Positions 9,310 to 20,000 of a stretch of DNA of 37,411 nucleotides are shown piece by piece. Below the pieces are notes generated by a model, which searched no databases, was not told the origin of the DNA, and worked only from the letters and a program-made list of their open reading frames with translations. Source of the stretch: Betaproteobacteria bacterium. GTDB taxonomy: Bacteria > Pseudomonadota > Gammaproteobacteria > Burkholderiales > Casimicrobiaceae. The DNA is taken from positions 20,875 through 58,285 of the forward strand of contig PLYT01000030.1 in the NCBI GenBank assembly GCA_003153475.1, written 5' to 3'. The position numbers and the translations under genes were made by a program. Each line of letters opens with the position of its first letter. The first letter of the stretch is position 1.

Positions 9310-11217
9310 CTAAGGCTTCGCCGGGGTGAGGCGGCTCGCCGTCTCCGCCGCAAGCGCCTGATCTTTTTGGATGCCGAAACGCAAGCGGATCGATGCGACG
9401 ATGCCCCTTGCATCGAGACCGCATTGCGCGAGTTGCCGCGCGGGGTCACCGTGATCGATGAAGGCATCGGGCAGCCCGAGTTGCAACAGCGGCACCGCGA
9501 TGCCGTGCGCGGCGAGCGTTTCGGCGACGGCGCTGCCGGCCCCTCCGGCAACGGCGTTTTCCTCGATCGTAACCAGGCATTCGTGCGTTCGCGCCAGCGC
9601 CACACAGAGCTCGACGTCGAGCGGCTTGACGAAGCGCATATTGGCGACGGTGGCGTCGATTTCCTCCGCCGCAGCGAGCGCCGGATGCAGCATGCTGCCG
9701 AAAGCGAGCAGCGCGATGCGTCGGGTCGATTGTCCGGCCTCGCGGCGCAGTTCTCCTTTGCCGATGGGCAGCGCCCGCATTTCCTTCTCGATCGTCACGC
9801 CGGGTCCGGCGCCGCGCGGATAGCGCACGGCGCTCGGCGTGTCCAGCGAGTAGGCGGTATAGAGCATGCTGCGGCACTCGTTCTCGTCGGCGGGCGCCAT
9901 CACCGTCATGTTCGGCAGACAGCGCAGATAGCAGAGGTCGAAGCTGCCGGCGTGCGTCGGACCGTCGGCGCCGACCAGCCCGGCGCGATCGATGGCGAAC
10001 ATCACCGGCAGGTTCTGCAGTGCCACGTCGTGGATCAGCTGGTCATAGGCGCGCTGCAGGAACGTCGAATAGATCGCGACGACGGGCTTCATGCCTTCAC
10101 AGGCGAGTCCCGCCGCGAACGTTACCGCGTGCTGCTCGGCGATGCCGACGTCGAAATAGCGATCGGCAAACTCCTGCGAAAAGCGTACCAGCCCCGATCC
10201 TTCGCGCATTGCCGGCGTGATGCCGACCAGACGCGAGTCGCGCGCCGCCATGTCGCAGATCCAGTCGCCGAAGACCTGCGTATAGGTCGGCTTGGCCGGC
10301 GGCTTGGCAACGATGCCCAGCGCCGGATCGAAGCGGGTGACACCGTGATAGAGAATCGGATCGGCCTCGGCTTTGGCGTAGCCCTGCCCTTTGCGCGTGA
10401 TCACATGCAACAGCTGCGGCCCCGAGAGCTGCCTGACGTTGACCAAGGTCTTGCGCAAGGTCTCAATGTCGTGCCCGTCGATCGGCCCGATGTAATTGAA
10501 GCCGAATTCCTCGAACAGCGTGCCGGGTAGGACCATGCCCTTCATGTGCTCCTCCCAGCGCCGCGCCAGCGCCTGCACCGGCGGCACCCTGGCGAGAATT
10601 TCCTTGCCGCCGCGGCGCACATAGTTGTAGAGGCGTCCCGACAGCAAGCGCGCCAGGTAGCTGTTCAGCGCGCCGACCGGCTCCGAGATCGACATGTCGT
10701 TGTCGTTGAGGATCACTAGCAGATCGGCGTTGGGCGTGCCGGCGTTGTTCATGGCCTCGAAGGCCATGCCGGCGCTCATCGCGCCGTCGCCGATCACTGC
10801 GACGATCTTGCGCTCCTCACCTTTGCGCCTGGCCGCGATAGCCATGCCCAGCGCCGCCGAAATCGACGTCGACGAATGCGCGGTGCCGAACGTGTCGTAC
10901 TCGCTTTCGTCCCGGCGCGGGAAGCCGGCGATCCCGCCCCATTGCCGCAAGCCGGGCATGCCGCCGCGGCGCCCGGTGAGCACCTTGTGCGCGTATGTCT
11001 GATGCCCGACGTCCCACACCAGGCGATCGTGCGGCGTGTCATAGACGTAGTGCAGCGCCAGCGTCAGCTCGACGGTGCCGAGATTGGACGACAGATGGCC
11101 GCCGCTTTGGCTGACCGACTGCAACAGAAACGCGCGCAGCTCGGCGGCGAGCGCGGGCAGCTGGCTCGCATCGAGCTTGCGCAGGTCCGCGGGGCTTTCG
11201 ATCGCTTCGAGCAACAT
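9310..11217 (-). CDS. dxs: 1-deoxy-D-xylulose-5-phosphate synthase
   Basis: DXS condenses pyruvate and glyceraldehyde-3-phosphate with thiamine diphosphate, the entry step of the MEP isoprenoid route. At 635 aa it has normal length. Visible family blocks are [54 protein letters not shown], the ThDP/Mg motif [18 protein letters not shown] with NDNDMSIS, then [19 protein letters not shown] and [15 protein letters not shown]. The ATG at 11217 is preceded directly by GTG at 11220, and either could initiate; no strong Shine-Dalgarno separates them. It lies 70 bp after ispA, so precursor supply and the prenyl chain-building enzyme are encoded together. Confidence 0.97.
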   Translation of the reverse strand: MLLEAIESPADLRKLDASQLPALAAELRAFLLQSVSQSGGHLSSNLGTVELTLALHYVYDTPHDRLVWDVGHQTYAHKVLTGRRGGMPGLRQWGGIAGFPRRDESEYDTFGTAHSSTSISAALGMAIAARRKGEERKIVAVIGDGAMSAGMAFEAMNNAGTPNADLLVILNDNDMSISEPVGALNSYLARLLSGRLYNYVRRGGKEILARVPPVQALARRWEEHMKGMVLPGTLFEEFGFNYIGPIDGHDIETLRKTLVNVRQLSGPQLLHVITRKGQGYAKAEADPILYHGVTRFDPALGIVAKPPAKPTYTQVFGDWICDMAARDSRLVGITPAMREGSGLVRFSQEFADRYFDVGIAEQHAVTFAAGLACEGMKPVVAIYSTFLQRAYDQLIHDVALQNLPVMFAIDRAGLVGADGPTHAGSFDLCYLRCLPNMTVMAPADENECRSMLYTAYSLDTPSAVRYPRGAGPGVTIEKEMRALPIGKGELRREAGQSTRRIALLAFGSMLHPALAAAEEIDATVANMRFVKPLDVELCVALARTHECLVTIEENAVAGGAGSAVAETLAAHGIAVPLLQLGLPDAFIDHGDPARQLAQCGLDARGIVASIRLRFGIQKDQALAAETASRLTPAKP

Positions 11218-11287
11218 CACCGACGCATGCCGGGACGCGCCAGGCGCTCGCGCGCGATGCGACGACGACCGATTCTCGTCGCTGCCA

Positions 11288-12172
11288 TCAGTGCGTGCGC
11301 GACGAAATCCAGTCGGCGAGCTCGATCAGGCGCCGCGCCGTGGGCATGCCGCCGAGCGCTGCGTGCGCGTCGGCACGCAGTGCTTCGATGCGCTCCCTGG
11401 CGGCGGACAGGCCCAGCAGCGAAGCGTAAGTCGTCTTTCGCTGCACCGCGTCCTTGCCCGCGGTCTTGCCCAGGCTCAACGCCGTGCCTTCGACATCGAG
11501 TACGTCGTCGACAATCTGGAAGCCGAGCCCGATGGCCGACGAGTAACGGTCGAGTGCGTCGTTCTCGTCGGCACGCATCGGCCGGCCGCAGCCGGCGCCG
11601 AGGCGAACCGCCGCCCGGATGAGCGCACCTGTTTTGAGTGCATGCATGTGTTCGAGTTCATTCAGCGCAAGCATGTCGCCGACGGTCGCAAGATCGATCG
11701 CCTGGCCGCCGGCCATGCCCGATGCGCCGGACGCCTTCGCAAGCAGCGTGATCTGCGCGGCGGGCTCGCCCGCCGGCGTGCGCACTACTACCTCGAAGGC
11801 GAGGGTCTGCAGCGCGTCGCCGGCGAGTAGCGCCATCGCCTCGCCGAACGCGACGTGGCACGACGGCTTGCCGCGGCGCAGGGCATCGTCGTCCATGCAG
11901 GGCAGGTCGTCATGCACCAGTGAATAGGCGTGCATCAGCTCGACCGCTGCGGCGGGACCATCGACGTCATCCGGATCGGCACCGGTCAGCTCGCCGCCGG
12001 CGTATGCCAGCAGCGCGCGCACCCGCTTGCCGCCGCCCAGCGCCGCATAGCGCATCGCATCCAGCAGCAGGCGCGGCGTCCCGCTCGCAACAGCCAGCGC
12101 GCCATCGAGCACGTTCTCGATGCGCTCGCTGCGCTCTCGCGACCAGACTTCCCACGCGAGATCAGGATTCAT
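11288..12172 (-). CDS. ispA: Farnesyl diphosphate synthase
   Basis: A short-chain polyprenyl synthase that adds isopentenyl diphosphate to dimethylallyl and geranyl diphosphate. The 294 aa protein has the first Asp-rich motif DDLPCMD at 88-94 and the second, DDVLD, at 222-226, with GGKRVR near 48-52 binding the diphosphate and [10 protein letters not shown] at 180-189. These are the features of bacterial farnesyl diphosphate synthases, although geranylgeranyl products cannot be excluded by eye. The ATG at 12172 ([10 protein letters not shown]) is preferred over the longer frame because it overlaps the xseB stop by 11 bp, a common arrangement for coupled translation in xseB-ispA-dxs operons. 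Confidence 0.95.
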   Translation of the reverse strand: MNPDLAWEVWSRERSERIENVLDGALAVASGTPRLLLDAMRYAALGGGKRVRALLAYAGGELTGADPDDVDGPAAAVELMHAYSLVHDDLPCMDDDALRRGKPSCHVAFGEAMALLAGDALQTLAFEVVVRTPAGEPAAQITLLAKASGASGMAGGQAIDLATVGDMLALNELEHMHALKTGALIRAAVRLGAGCGRPMRADENDALDRYSSAIGLGFQIVDDVLDVEGTALSLGKTAGKDAVQRKTTYASLLGLSAARERIEALRADAHAALGGMPTARRLIELADWISSRTH

Positions 12173-12428
12173 CTTCCGCGGCGGTCGCCGATGTGTCGGG
12201 CGCGAACGCCTTGAGGACGCCGCGCTCGAGCACCTGGACTTGCTGCTGTGCATCCTTCAGGGCTGCCTGGCAGTATTGCAGCAATTCCGCTCCGCGCTTG
12301 TAGGCGGCCAGCGAATCGGCGAGCGGCAACTGTCCGCCCTCCATCGTCGAAACGATATTTTCGAGCTCGGCCATCGCGGATTCGAAACTCGACGGCGCGG
12401 CGGTGGTCTCAGACGTGGGTTTGGACAT
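12162..12428 (-). CDS. xseB: Exodeoxyribonuclease VII small subunit
   Basis: XseB binds the XseA catalytic subunit of exonuclease VII, which trims single-stranded DNA. The 88 aa product is of normal size. The family core is SFESAMAELENIVSTMEGG followed by LPLADSLAAYKRGAELLQYC, a helical hairpin. The C-terminal tail is acidic and variable. It is the first gene of xseB-ispA-dxs; no xseA is present in the window. The start is ATG at 12428, with no clear Shine-Dalgarno. The promoter must lie in the 276 bp shared with the divergent Rieske gene. Confidence 0.95.
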   Translation of the reverse strand: MSKPTSETTAAPSSFESAMAELENIVSTMEGGQLPLADSLAAYKRGAELLQYCQAALKDAQQQVQVLERGVLKAFAPDTSATAAEDES

Positions 12429-12490
12429 TCGGATGAGATGCGCGCCGCGATCGCTGAACTGCGGTGCGCTCTTGAAAAGTGTTCAAGAAT

Positions 12491-12506
12491 ACCCGATTTG
12501 TCGGGT
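12491..12506. repeat. Perfect inverted repeat in the xseB/Rieske divergent promoter region
   Basis: ACCCGA, a TTTG spacer, then TCGGGT: a perfect 6-bp inverted repeat. It lies 62 bp upstream of the xseB start and about 35 bp upstream of the -35 of the Rieske promoter. It could be an operator for either direction or a small hairpin. A second CCCGG/CCGGG pair lies at about 12522-12539. Confidence 0.35.
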
Positions 12507-12540
12507 CCGGCAAACGCATACCCCGGTCCCGCATCCGGGT

Positions 12541-12569
12541 TTGCCCGACTCAGGCAATCTCGCTATAAT
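12541..12569 (+). promoter_or_regulatory. Sigma-70 promoter for the Rieske oxygenase gene
   Basis: TTGCCC at 12541-12546, a 17-bp spacer, and a consensus TATAAT at 12564-12569. This is the best promoter visible in the window. Transcription would begin near 12576, giving a 5' untranslated leader of about 129 bases before the ATG at 12705. Confidence 0.75.
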
Positions 12570-12598
12570 CATCGGCTCATTTGACGACGCAGCCTTGA

Positions 12599-12614
12599 TA
12601 CGAAGCCTTTCGTA
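12599..12614 (+). repeat. Small hairpin in the Rieske mRNA leader
   Basis: TACGAA, a GCCT loop, then TTCGTA form a perfect 6-bp stem about 23 bases into the predicted transcript. There is no T-run after it, so it is not a terminator. It could stabilise the mRNA or be part of a leader structure; function is unknown. Confidence 0.35.
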
Positions 12615-12704
12615 GCGGGCTGACTTAGCAAAGCGGTTGGGGGGCGGTTTCGCAGCCTCTTATATTGTTTGTTGGGTTGGCAGGTTCACGAAAAGGGTAG
12701 GCTG

Positions 12705-13814
12705 ATGTCGAATCTCGCTAATGCGGATCGGCTGCACGTGGCTTCGGTCGCGTCGCAGCCCCCCGTTTCTTCGTATTGCGATCCCAGGGTCTTCGCCGCA
12801 GAGCAGGATCTGCTGTTCGCGCGCGGGCCCGGGTATGTCGGGCATGAGCTGATGGTCCCGAACCCGGGCGACTATCAAACGCTCGCCTGGCGGGACAATG
12901 CCCAGATGCTGGTACGCAATGCCGGCGGCGTGGAGCTTTTGTCGAACATCTGCCGGCACCGGCAAGCGGTCATGCTCGACGGCCGCGGATCGATGCAGAA
13001 CATCGTTTGTCCAATCCACCGATGGACGTACGACCTGTCCGGCAAGCTGCTCGGCGCACCGCACTTTGCCGAGCAGCCTTGCACGAGGCTGCATAGCACG
13101 CCTCTCAAGCGCTGGAACGGGCTGCTGTTCGACGGTGCGCGCGACGTCGCCGCCGATCTGGCCGGGATGCGGGCGTGGCAGGCGCTCGATTTCTCAGGCT
13201 ACATGCTCGACCGGATCGAAACGAAGGAATGCGACTACAACTGGAAGACGTTCATCGAGGTCTACCTGGAGGACTATCACGTCGAGCCGTTCCATCCGGG
13301 ACTGGGCCAGTTCGTGACCTGCGACGATCTCAAGTGGCAGTTCGGCGACCGCTATTCGCTGCAGACGGTCGGCGTCAACAACGCCCTGGCGAGGCCGGGC
13401 ACCAAGAGCTACCAGCGTTGGCACAAGGCGGTCCTCGACTATTACCGTGGCGAAATGCCCGCGCACGGCGCGATCTGGCTGACGATCTATCCGAACATCA
13501 TGATCGAATGGTATGCGCACGTGCTGATCGTCAGCACGCTGGTTCCGCGTGGCGTCGACCGGACGACCAACGTGGTCGAGTTCTACTACCCGGAGGACAT
13601 CGCGCTTTTCGAGCGGGAGTTCGTCGAAGCCGAGCAGGCCGCGTACATGGAGACGGCCGCCGAGGACGACGAGATCGCCGAGCGCATGGATGCCGGGCGG
13701 TGTGCGCTGTACAAGGCCGGGCGCAACGAGGTCGGCCCCTACCAGTCGCCGCTGGAAGACGGGATGCAGCATTTCCACGAGTTCCTGCGGCGCGAGCTCG
13801 GGCCGAATCTCTGA
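12705..13814 (+). CDS. Rieske [2Fe-2S] aromatic-ring-hydroxylating oxygenase alpha subunit
   Basis: A 369 aa Rieske non-haem iron oxygenase of unknown substrate. The cluster motif is CRH at 83-85 and CPIH at 102-105. The mononuclear-iron site is in EVYLEDYHVEPFHPGL, with H192 and H197 as ligands and E189 at the usual bridging position; this matches the ExYHxxxxH pattern of choline monooxygenase and phthalate-type enzymes. ATG 12705 follows AGGGTAGG. No ferredoxin, reductase or beta-subunit gene is nearby, so electrons must come from a partner elsewhere. It faces xseB-ispA-dxs-folE2 across a shared promoter region. From memory, related genes occur in this position in other Burkholderiales, which suggests a conserved role, but that is inference. 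Confidence 0.9.
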   Translation: MSNLANADRLHVASVASQPPVSSYCDPRVFAAEQDLLFARGPGYVGHELMVPNPGDYQTLAWRDNAQMLVRNAGGVELLSNICRHRQAVMLDGRGSMQNIVCPIHRWTYDLSGKLLGAPHFAEQPCTRLHSTPLKRWNGLLFDGARDVAADLAGMRAWQALDFSGYMLDRIETKECDYNWKTFIEVYLEDYHVEPFHPGLGQFVTCDDLKWQFGDRYSLQTVGVNNALARPGTKSYQRWHKAVLDYYRGEMPAHGAIWLTIYPNIMIEWYAHVLIVSTLVPRGVDRTTNVVEFYYPEDIALFEREFVEAEQAAYMETAAEDDEIAERMDAGRCALYKAGRNEVGPYQSPLEDGMQHFHEFLRRELGPNL

Positions 13815-13944
13815 CATCGCTGCCGTCGCCGGTCGACCGGCGCCATCGCGGCGGCGCGTCGGGTCCACCGACGCGCCGTTCCCGACAATCCACCCGCAAC
13901 GCGCGCTGCCCGAAGCGGGGCAACCGCCATTTTCAAGGTAGCCC

Positions 13945-16716
13945 ATGTTCAAACTCTTCTGCCTCGCCGGACTCGCTTCGATGCTGAGCGCATCGCTCGC
14001 GGCAGCCGAAATCGCGCCGACGATCCCCTACGAAAAATACCGGCTGCCGAACGGCCTCGAGGTCATTCTGTCGCAGGATCGCGCGCTGCCGCTGGTCACC
14101 GTCGACATCTGGTACCACGTAGGTGCAGCGAACGAGGAGCCGACCCGCACCGGCTTCGCGCACCTGTTCGAGCACATGATGTTCACCGGGAGCAAGCACG
14201 TGCCGCGGGGCCTGGCCGACAAGCTGCTCGAAGCGGCCGGAGCGTCCGACTCGAACGCGTCGACCTCGTTCGATCGCACCAACTATTACGACACGGTACC
14301 GTCGAACCAGCTCGAGCTCGCGCTCTGGACCCACGCCGATCGCATGGGCTACTTGCTCGACTCGCTCGACCAGAAGGCGCTGTCGAATCAGCAGGATGTC
14401 GTTCGCAACGAGCGGCGCGAGCGCATCGAGAACCAGCCTTACGGCATCGTCGACGAAGCGGTGTTCCGGAACCTGTTTCCGGTCGGCCACCCTTACCGGC
14501 CCTACATCATGGGCTCGCATGCCGACATCCAGTCCGCGCGGCTGACCGATGTGCGCGATTTTTTCAAGCGCTACTATCGGCCGAACAATGCGACGCTGAC
14601 CATCGTCGGCGATTTCGACGCCGCGACGGCGAAGCGTCTGGTAGCCAAGTATTTCGGCTCGTTCCGGCGCGGGGCCGACGTGGCTCGGCCGGCCGTCGTC
14701 ACCCCGCCCATCGTCGGCGAGCGTCGCCAGACGGTCACTGACCGGATCGAACTCGAGCGGGTCGATCTGGCATGGCTGACGCCGCCCCGGTTCAAGGCCG
14801 ACGATGCCGAGCTCACGATCGCCGCGCACATCCTCGCCGGCGGCAAGTCGAGCCGACTGTACAACAAGCTCGTCTACGAACTGCAGCTTGCGCAGGAAGT
14901 CAGCGCCGGGCAGGACGCCTATGCGCTGACGTCGATATTCGACGTGCAGGCATTCGCCCGACCGGGGCACACGGCCCCGGAGCTCGAGGCCGCGATCGAT
15001 GTCGAGCTCGATCGCTTTGCCGCCGACGGGCCGACCGAAGGCGAGGTCGAGCGCGCCCGCAACCAGATCGAGCGCTCGATGTACCAGGACCTGCAGAAAG
15101 TCGTCGGACGCGCCGATACGCTCAACATGTACAACCAGTACACCGGCGACCCTGGCTACCTACCGAAGGACGTCGAACGCTATGCGGCAGTCACGCCGGC
15201 CGCCGTGCAGCGCGCCGTGCGCGCCCATTTGCGCAAGGACGCGCGCGTGGCCGTCTTCGCGGTTCGCGGCGCCAAGAAGCTCGACCCGGAGCCCGCGGTG
15301 ACGGCACCGCCCCGCGCGCGCGCGACCGAGTCGATCAACGCCGACGAGCCATGGCGCAACAAGCCGCCAGCGGCCGGTCCGGCGGTCGTGCCGACCCTGC
15401 CCGCGCCGCAGTCGTTCAAGCTCGCCAATGGCCTGACGGTGCTGCACCTGCAGCGCCCGGGACTGCCGATCGTCACCGCGCAGCTCGTCGTCGACGCGGG
15501 GCTGGCCGCCAACGATCCGGCGCTCCCGGGGGCGGCGGATTTTACGGCGGCGATGCTCGAGGAAGGTACGACGACGCGGAGCTCCGTGCAGATCGCGCAG
15601 GAAATCGAGCAGCTCGGCGCAGGCTTCGCGGCACAGACGCGGCGAGACGCCACGCTGCTGCGAATCGACGCGTTGGCGCGCAATTTTCCAGCGGCGCTGG
15701 GACTGGTCGCCGACATCGCGCAACACCCGACGTTTCCCGCGGAGGAAATCGAGCGCCAGCGCAAGGCGCATTTGTCGGAGATCCTCGAAGCGCGCGAAGA
15801 CGCGGGCACGCTGGCCGAAGTAGCGTTTTCGCGCGCACTCTATGGGCCCGATCACCCCTACGGCCGCAGTAACCTGGGCACCGAAGCTTCGATTCAGCGC
15901 ATCGCCGAGGCCGACCTGCGTCGATTCTGGCAGCGCTGGTTCCGACCCGACAACGCGGCGCTGGTCGTCGTTGGCGCAATCGACGATGCGGAACTGCGCC
16001 CGCTCGCCGAGCGGCTGTGGGGGTCGTGGACGGCCGCGCCTGTCGCAGCCGCGTCCGGCACTGAAGCACAGCCCGCGCCCGGCGCCGCGCGTGTCGTGAT
16101 CGTCGACAAACCGGGCGCGCCGCAGGCGGAGCTGCGCATAGGCCGGATCGGCACGGTGCGAACGACGCCTGATTTCCCGGCGCTGCAAGTGCTGAATGAG
16201 GCGATCGGCGGCGGCTTCACCAGCCGGCTCAATCTCGATCTGCGCGAAGTAAAGGGCTACACCTACGGCATCGGCTCGCGCTTCGAATACGGGCGCCGCC
16301 CGGGCCCGTTCGTCGTGCGGACCGCGGTAAGAAGCGACGTCGCGGTGCCGGCGGTCCGGGAGATCCTCGCCCAGCTCAAGCGTGCGGGCGCCGCGCCACT
16401 GACAACCGAGGAATTGCAGCGCGCTCGGGGTTCGCTGACGCAGTCGCTGCCGGCGATGTTCGAGACCAACAGCGCGACCGGAAGCTCGTTCGGCGAGTTA
16501 TTCGCCTATGGCCTGCCGCTCGACTATTTCCGCCGGCTGCCGGCGCAATTGCGGCAGGTCCGGGCCGCTGATCTGCCGCCGCTGGCGCGGCGTTATTTCG
16601 ATCCGGCGACGATGGTCGTGATCGCGGTGGGCGATCGCGCCAGCCTGGAGCCTGCGCTCGAAGCGCTGCACCTGGGCCCGCTCGAAGTCTGGACTGTCGC
16701 CGACAAGCTGTTCTGA
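13945..16716 (+). CDS. Exported M16-family zinc metallopeptidase, two fused M16 units
   Basis: A 923 aa protein starting with a signal peptide (MFKLFCLAGLASMLSASLAA, cleavage near AAA-EI), so it is periplasmic or outer-membrane associated. The first M16 unit has the inverted zinc motif HLFEH at 73-77 and the distal glutamate region VVRNERRERIENQPYG at about 152-167. The second unit begins near residue 490 (FKLANGLTVLHLQRPGLPIV) and lacks HxxEH, having FTAAMLEEGTTTRS there, so it is a non-catalytic partner half, as in PqqL/YhjJ-type fusions. RGYTYGIGSRF-like sequence (KGYTYGIGSRFEYG) marks the end of the second unit. AAGG precedes ATG 13945. It is followed 9 bp later by the sulfurtransferase gene, so the two are probably co-transcribed. 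Confidence 0.93.
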   Translation: MFKLFCLAGLASMLSASLAAAEIAPTIPYEKYRLPNGLEVILSQDRALPLVTVDIWYHVGAANEEPTRTGFAHLFEHMMFTGSKHVPRGLADKLLEAAGASDSNASTSFDRTNYYDTVPSNQLELALWTHADRMGYLLDSLDQKALSNQQDVVRNERRERIENQPYGIVDEAVFRNLFPVGHPYRPYIMGSHADIQSARLTDVRDFFKRYYRPNNATLTIVGDFDAATAKRLVAKYFGSFRRGADVARPAVVTPPIVGERRQTVTDRIELERVDLAWLTPPRFKADDAELTIAAHILAGGKSSRLYNKLVYELQLAQEVSAGQDAYALTSIFDVQAFARPGHTAPELEAAIDVELDRFAADGPTEGEVERARNQIERSMYQDLQKVVGRADTLNMYNQYTGDPGYLPKDVERYAAVTPAAVQRAVRAHLRKDARVAVFAVRGAKKLDPEPAVTAPPRARATESINADEPWRNKPPAAGPAVVPTLPAPQSFKLANGLTVLHLQRPGLPIVTAQLVVDAGLAANDPALPGAADFTAAMLEEGTTTRSSVQIAQEIEQLGAGFAAQTRRDATLLRIDALARNFPAALGLVADIAQHPTFPAEEIERQRKAHLSEILEAREDAGTLAEVAFSRALYGPDHPYGRSNLGTEASIQRIAEADLRRFWQRWFRPDNAALVVVGAIDDAELRPLAERLWGSWTAAPVAAASGTEAQPAPGAARVVIVDKPGAPQAELRIGRIGTVRTTPDFPALQVLNEAIGGGFTSRLNLDLREVKGYTYGIGSRFEYGRRPGPFVVRTAVRSDVAVPAVREILAQLKRAGAAPLTTEELQRARGSLTQSLPAMFETNSATGSSFGELFAYGLPLDYFRRLPAQLRQVRAADLPPLARRYFDPATMVVIAVGDRASLEPALEALHLGPLEVWTVADKLF

Positions 16717-16725
16717 AGCGCCGCG

Positions 16726-17577
16726 GTGTATACGACGCTGATTTCCACCGATGCGCTGGCGCGGCAGCTGGCCGACCCGGCACTGGTGGTCGTCGATTGC
16801 CGCCACAATTTAAGCGACGTCGACGCGGGTGAGCGGGCCTATCACGCCTCGCATCTGCCCGGTGCGCGCTTCATGCACCTCGACCGCGATCTGTCCGGCC
16901 CGCGGACCGGACGCAACGGCCGTCATCCGTTGCCCGACGTCGCGTCGTTGTCTGCGACCTTGAGCCGCGCCGGCATCGATGCGTCCAGGCAGGTCGTCGC
17001 CTACGATCAGAACAACGGCATGTGGGCGTCTCGTCTTTGGTGGTTGCTGCATTGGCTCGGCCACGATGCGGCTGCGGTGCTCGACGGCGGACTCGACAAG
17101 TGGATCGCCGAACAGCGACCGCTGACCGCCGATCTGCCGAGCTTTGAGCCGGCCAGCTTCGTCGCGATGACCCCACGGCCGGTCGTATCGACCGAGGCTA
17201 TCCTTCGGAACTTGAGCGAACGCGCATCGAGTCCGCTGACGATCCTCGACGCGCGCGCGCCGGAGCGCTTTCGCGGCGACATCGAGCCGCTCGATCCGGT
17301 CGCCGGCCACATTCCGGGCGCCATCAATCGACCGTACACCGCCAACCTGACGCCGCAGGGAACATTCAAGTCGGCCGAGCTGCTGCGCCGCGAATTCGCG
17401 GCGCAACTCGGGACCACGGCTGCGGCGAACGTCGTGCACCAATGCGGTTCCGGCGTGACGGCATGCCACAACGTGCTGGCGATGACCATCGCCGGCCTCC
17501 TGGGCTCGCGCCTCTATCCCGGTTCGTGGAGTGAATGGGTCGCCGATGCCGCGCGCCCGGTCGCGCGCGGCGGCTGA
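16726..17577 (+). CDS. Sulfurtransferase with two rhodanese domains (thiosulfate/3-mercaptopyruvate type)
   Basis: A cytoplasmic persulfide-forming sulfurtransferase of 283 aa. The first rhodanese domain (about 1-130) is inactive and shows VVVDCRHNL, HLPGARFMHLDRDLSG and VLDGGLDKW. The second holds the active loop CGSGVTACHN with the catalytic C240. The CGSGVTA form is shared by SseA-like mercaptopyruvate sulfurtransferases and many thiosulfate sulfurtransferases, so the donor cannot be fixed by eye. The start is GTG at 16726 (encoding MYTTLISTDAL), 9 bp after the M16 peptidase stop; no ATG fits. It converges on thpR, with only 15 bp between the stops. Confidence 0.92.
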   Translation: MYTTLISTDALARQLADPALVVVDCRHNLSDVDAGERAYHASHLPGARFMHLDRDLSGPRTGRNGRHPLPDVASLSATLSRAGIDASRQVVAYDQNNGMWASRLWWLLHWLGHDAAAVLDGGLDKWIAEQRPLTADLPSFEPASFVAMTPRPVVSTEAILRNLSERASSPLTILDARAPERFRGDIEPLDPVAGHIPGAINRPYTANLTPQGTFKSAELLRREFAAQLGTTAAANVVHQCGSGVTACHNVLAMTIAGLLGSRLYPGSWSEWVADAARPVARGG

Positions 17578-17585
17578 CGCGCCGG

Positions 17586-17600
17586 ACCGGTGCTACCGGT
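17586..17600. terminator. Palindromic hairpin between convergent sulfurtransferase and thpR genes
   Basis: ACCGGT, a GCT loop and ACCGGT again; because ACCGGT is self-complementary this forms a perfect 6-bp stem. The thpR stop codon lies at its edge. It sits at the meeting point of two convergent genes and could limit transcription from both sides, but there is no T-run, so the terminator call is weak. Confidence 0.3.
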
Positions 17601-18123
17601 TGAACGGCAGGCTTGCCAGGACCCGATACACCGGACCTTCGCTCCCGGTGTCCGAGGCGACCAGCACGAGTCCGTCGACCGGCCAAGCAATCGGCGATGG
17701 CAGACGGCGGCGCAGCAGCGTCGTGACCTTGCGTGCGAGCGTGACGTGCACGGCGAACGGACGCGCATCGTCGACGATGCCTAGTGCGGCGAGCGAGGCG
17801 ATCAGCGATTTGCGTAACAAGGCGAGCGCCGGCGGGATTTCGCTCGCGCCGAGCCAGGCGACGCTGTTCTTGCGCCAGCAATCGATGTGGTCGAGGCTAA
17901 GCACGAACGGAGACGCCACGATGGCACCCGCCAGCGCCGCGAGCTCGGCAACACTATCCTGTGGTCGGGCGCCGAGAAAGGCCAAGGTCAGGTGGACGTT
18001 GTCCGGCGACGTCGCGCGGCCGCGGGTCTCGCCGGCGACGCGCTCAGCCAATGCGGCAAGCTCGGCCCGCGTGTGCGGATCGGGCCATAGCGCGAAGAAC
18101 AGACGCAGCTTCGAATCGGCCAT
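17593..18123 (-). CDS. thpR: RNA 2',3'-cyclic phosphodiesterase (2H phosphoesterase)
   Basis: ThpR (LigT) opens 2',3'-cyclic phosphates on RNA to 2'-phosphates. The 176 aa protein begins LRLFFALWPD, the family start, and has both catalytic H-x-T-L motifs: HLTLAFLG at H44 and HVTLARKV at H126, which together define the 2H fold. The downstream WPVDGLVLVAS strand and the terminal Y-rich segment also match. The start is ATG 18123. It lies downstream of aceA on the same strand, but a likely terminator lies between them, so it is probably transcribed separately or by read-through. Confidence 0.92.
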   Translation of the reverse strand: MADSKLRLFFALWPDPHTRAELAALAERVAGETRGRATSPDNVHLTLAFLGARPQDSVAELAALAGAIVASPFVLSLDHIDCWRKNSVAWLGASEIPPALALLRKSLIASLAALGIVDDARPFAVHVTLARKVTTLLRRRLPSPIAWPVDGLVLVASDTGSEGPVYRVLASLPFNR

Positions 18124-18128
18124 CGCGC

Positions 18129-18174
18129 CAATATAAGATAAACGGCGCGGAGCCGCTGCGAAGCCCGCGCCGTT
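18129..18174 (-). terminator. Rho-independent-type terminator of aceA
   Basis: A perfect 10-bp GC-rich stem, AACGGCGCGG at 18141-18150 and CCGCGCCGTT at 18165-18174, with a 14-base loop. On the minus strand it is followed by TTTATCTTATATT. It lies 31 bp beyond the aceA stop and directly before thpR. The tail is T-rich but not a pure T-run. Confidence 0.6.
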
Positions 18175-18204
18175 GCGCCGTCGGTGCGACGCCGGATTGC
18201 TCGC

Positions 18205-19518
<1,314 letters not shown>

Positions 19519-19924
19519 CACTGCTCCCATCGTCTTTCGTCATGGCCGATCCAGCCAGGCAAGCGCTTGCATCGCGCCCCGCTGCCGGAACCCTGGTCCG
19601 CGGTGACTTGCGCACGATTGCACGCTTGCCACCGCGCATGCGATGAATCGCGCCTGAAGCCGCGGAACATCGCACTGCACTGGCCGGCGAAGATTGTTCG
19701 GCCGGCCGGACGGGCGTGGATGGGTATGAATACCAAGCCCTGCCCACGACCGACATTGAAATCCCGCGGCCGTGCGCGTAAGTTGACGTTAGCAAAGGGT
19801 CGGCCCAATTACAAGCGGATTTTGCGCGCTGCAGTATGATAAATCTTACAATTAATCAGCATCTTAAAAACTAATTCCACATGATGGAAGCAATTGGTTG
19901 CTAAAACGGCTAAAGATTGCTGCA

Positions 19925-19958
19925 GCGCACTGAGAGTTGCCTGGGGAAGGCAGTGCGC
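19925..19958. repeat. Long GC-rich hairpin in the aceA upstream region
   Basis: GCGCACTG at 19925-19932 pairs perfectly with CAGTGCGC at 19951-19958 (8 bp). The helix can continue as CCT (19940-19942) with AGG (19948-19950) around a GGGGA loop, with a 7-base bulge on one side. There is no T-run on either strand, so it looks more like a structured RNA element or protein site than a terminator. Confidence 0.4.
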
Positions 19959-19981
19959 AATGAGGGAACTGATTGATTACA

Positions 19982-20000
19982 CACAAAACCGCAATTTGTG
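19982..20000. repeat. Inverted repeat with regulatory-site appearance
   Basis: CACAAA at 19982-19987 and TTTGTG at 19995-20000 with a 7-base spacer. The two-half-site form and AT-rich arms resemble a dimeric regulator operator. It lies about 85 bp after the fccB stop and about 465 bp upstream of aceA. Confidence 0.3.
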
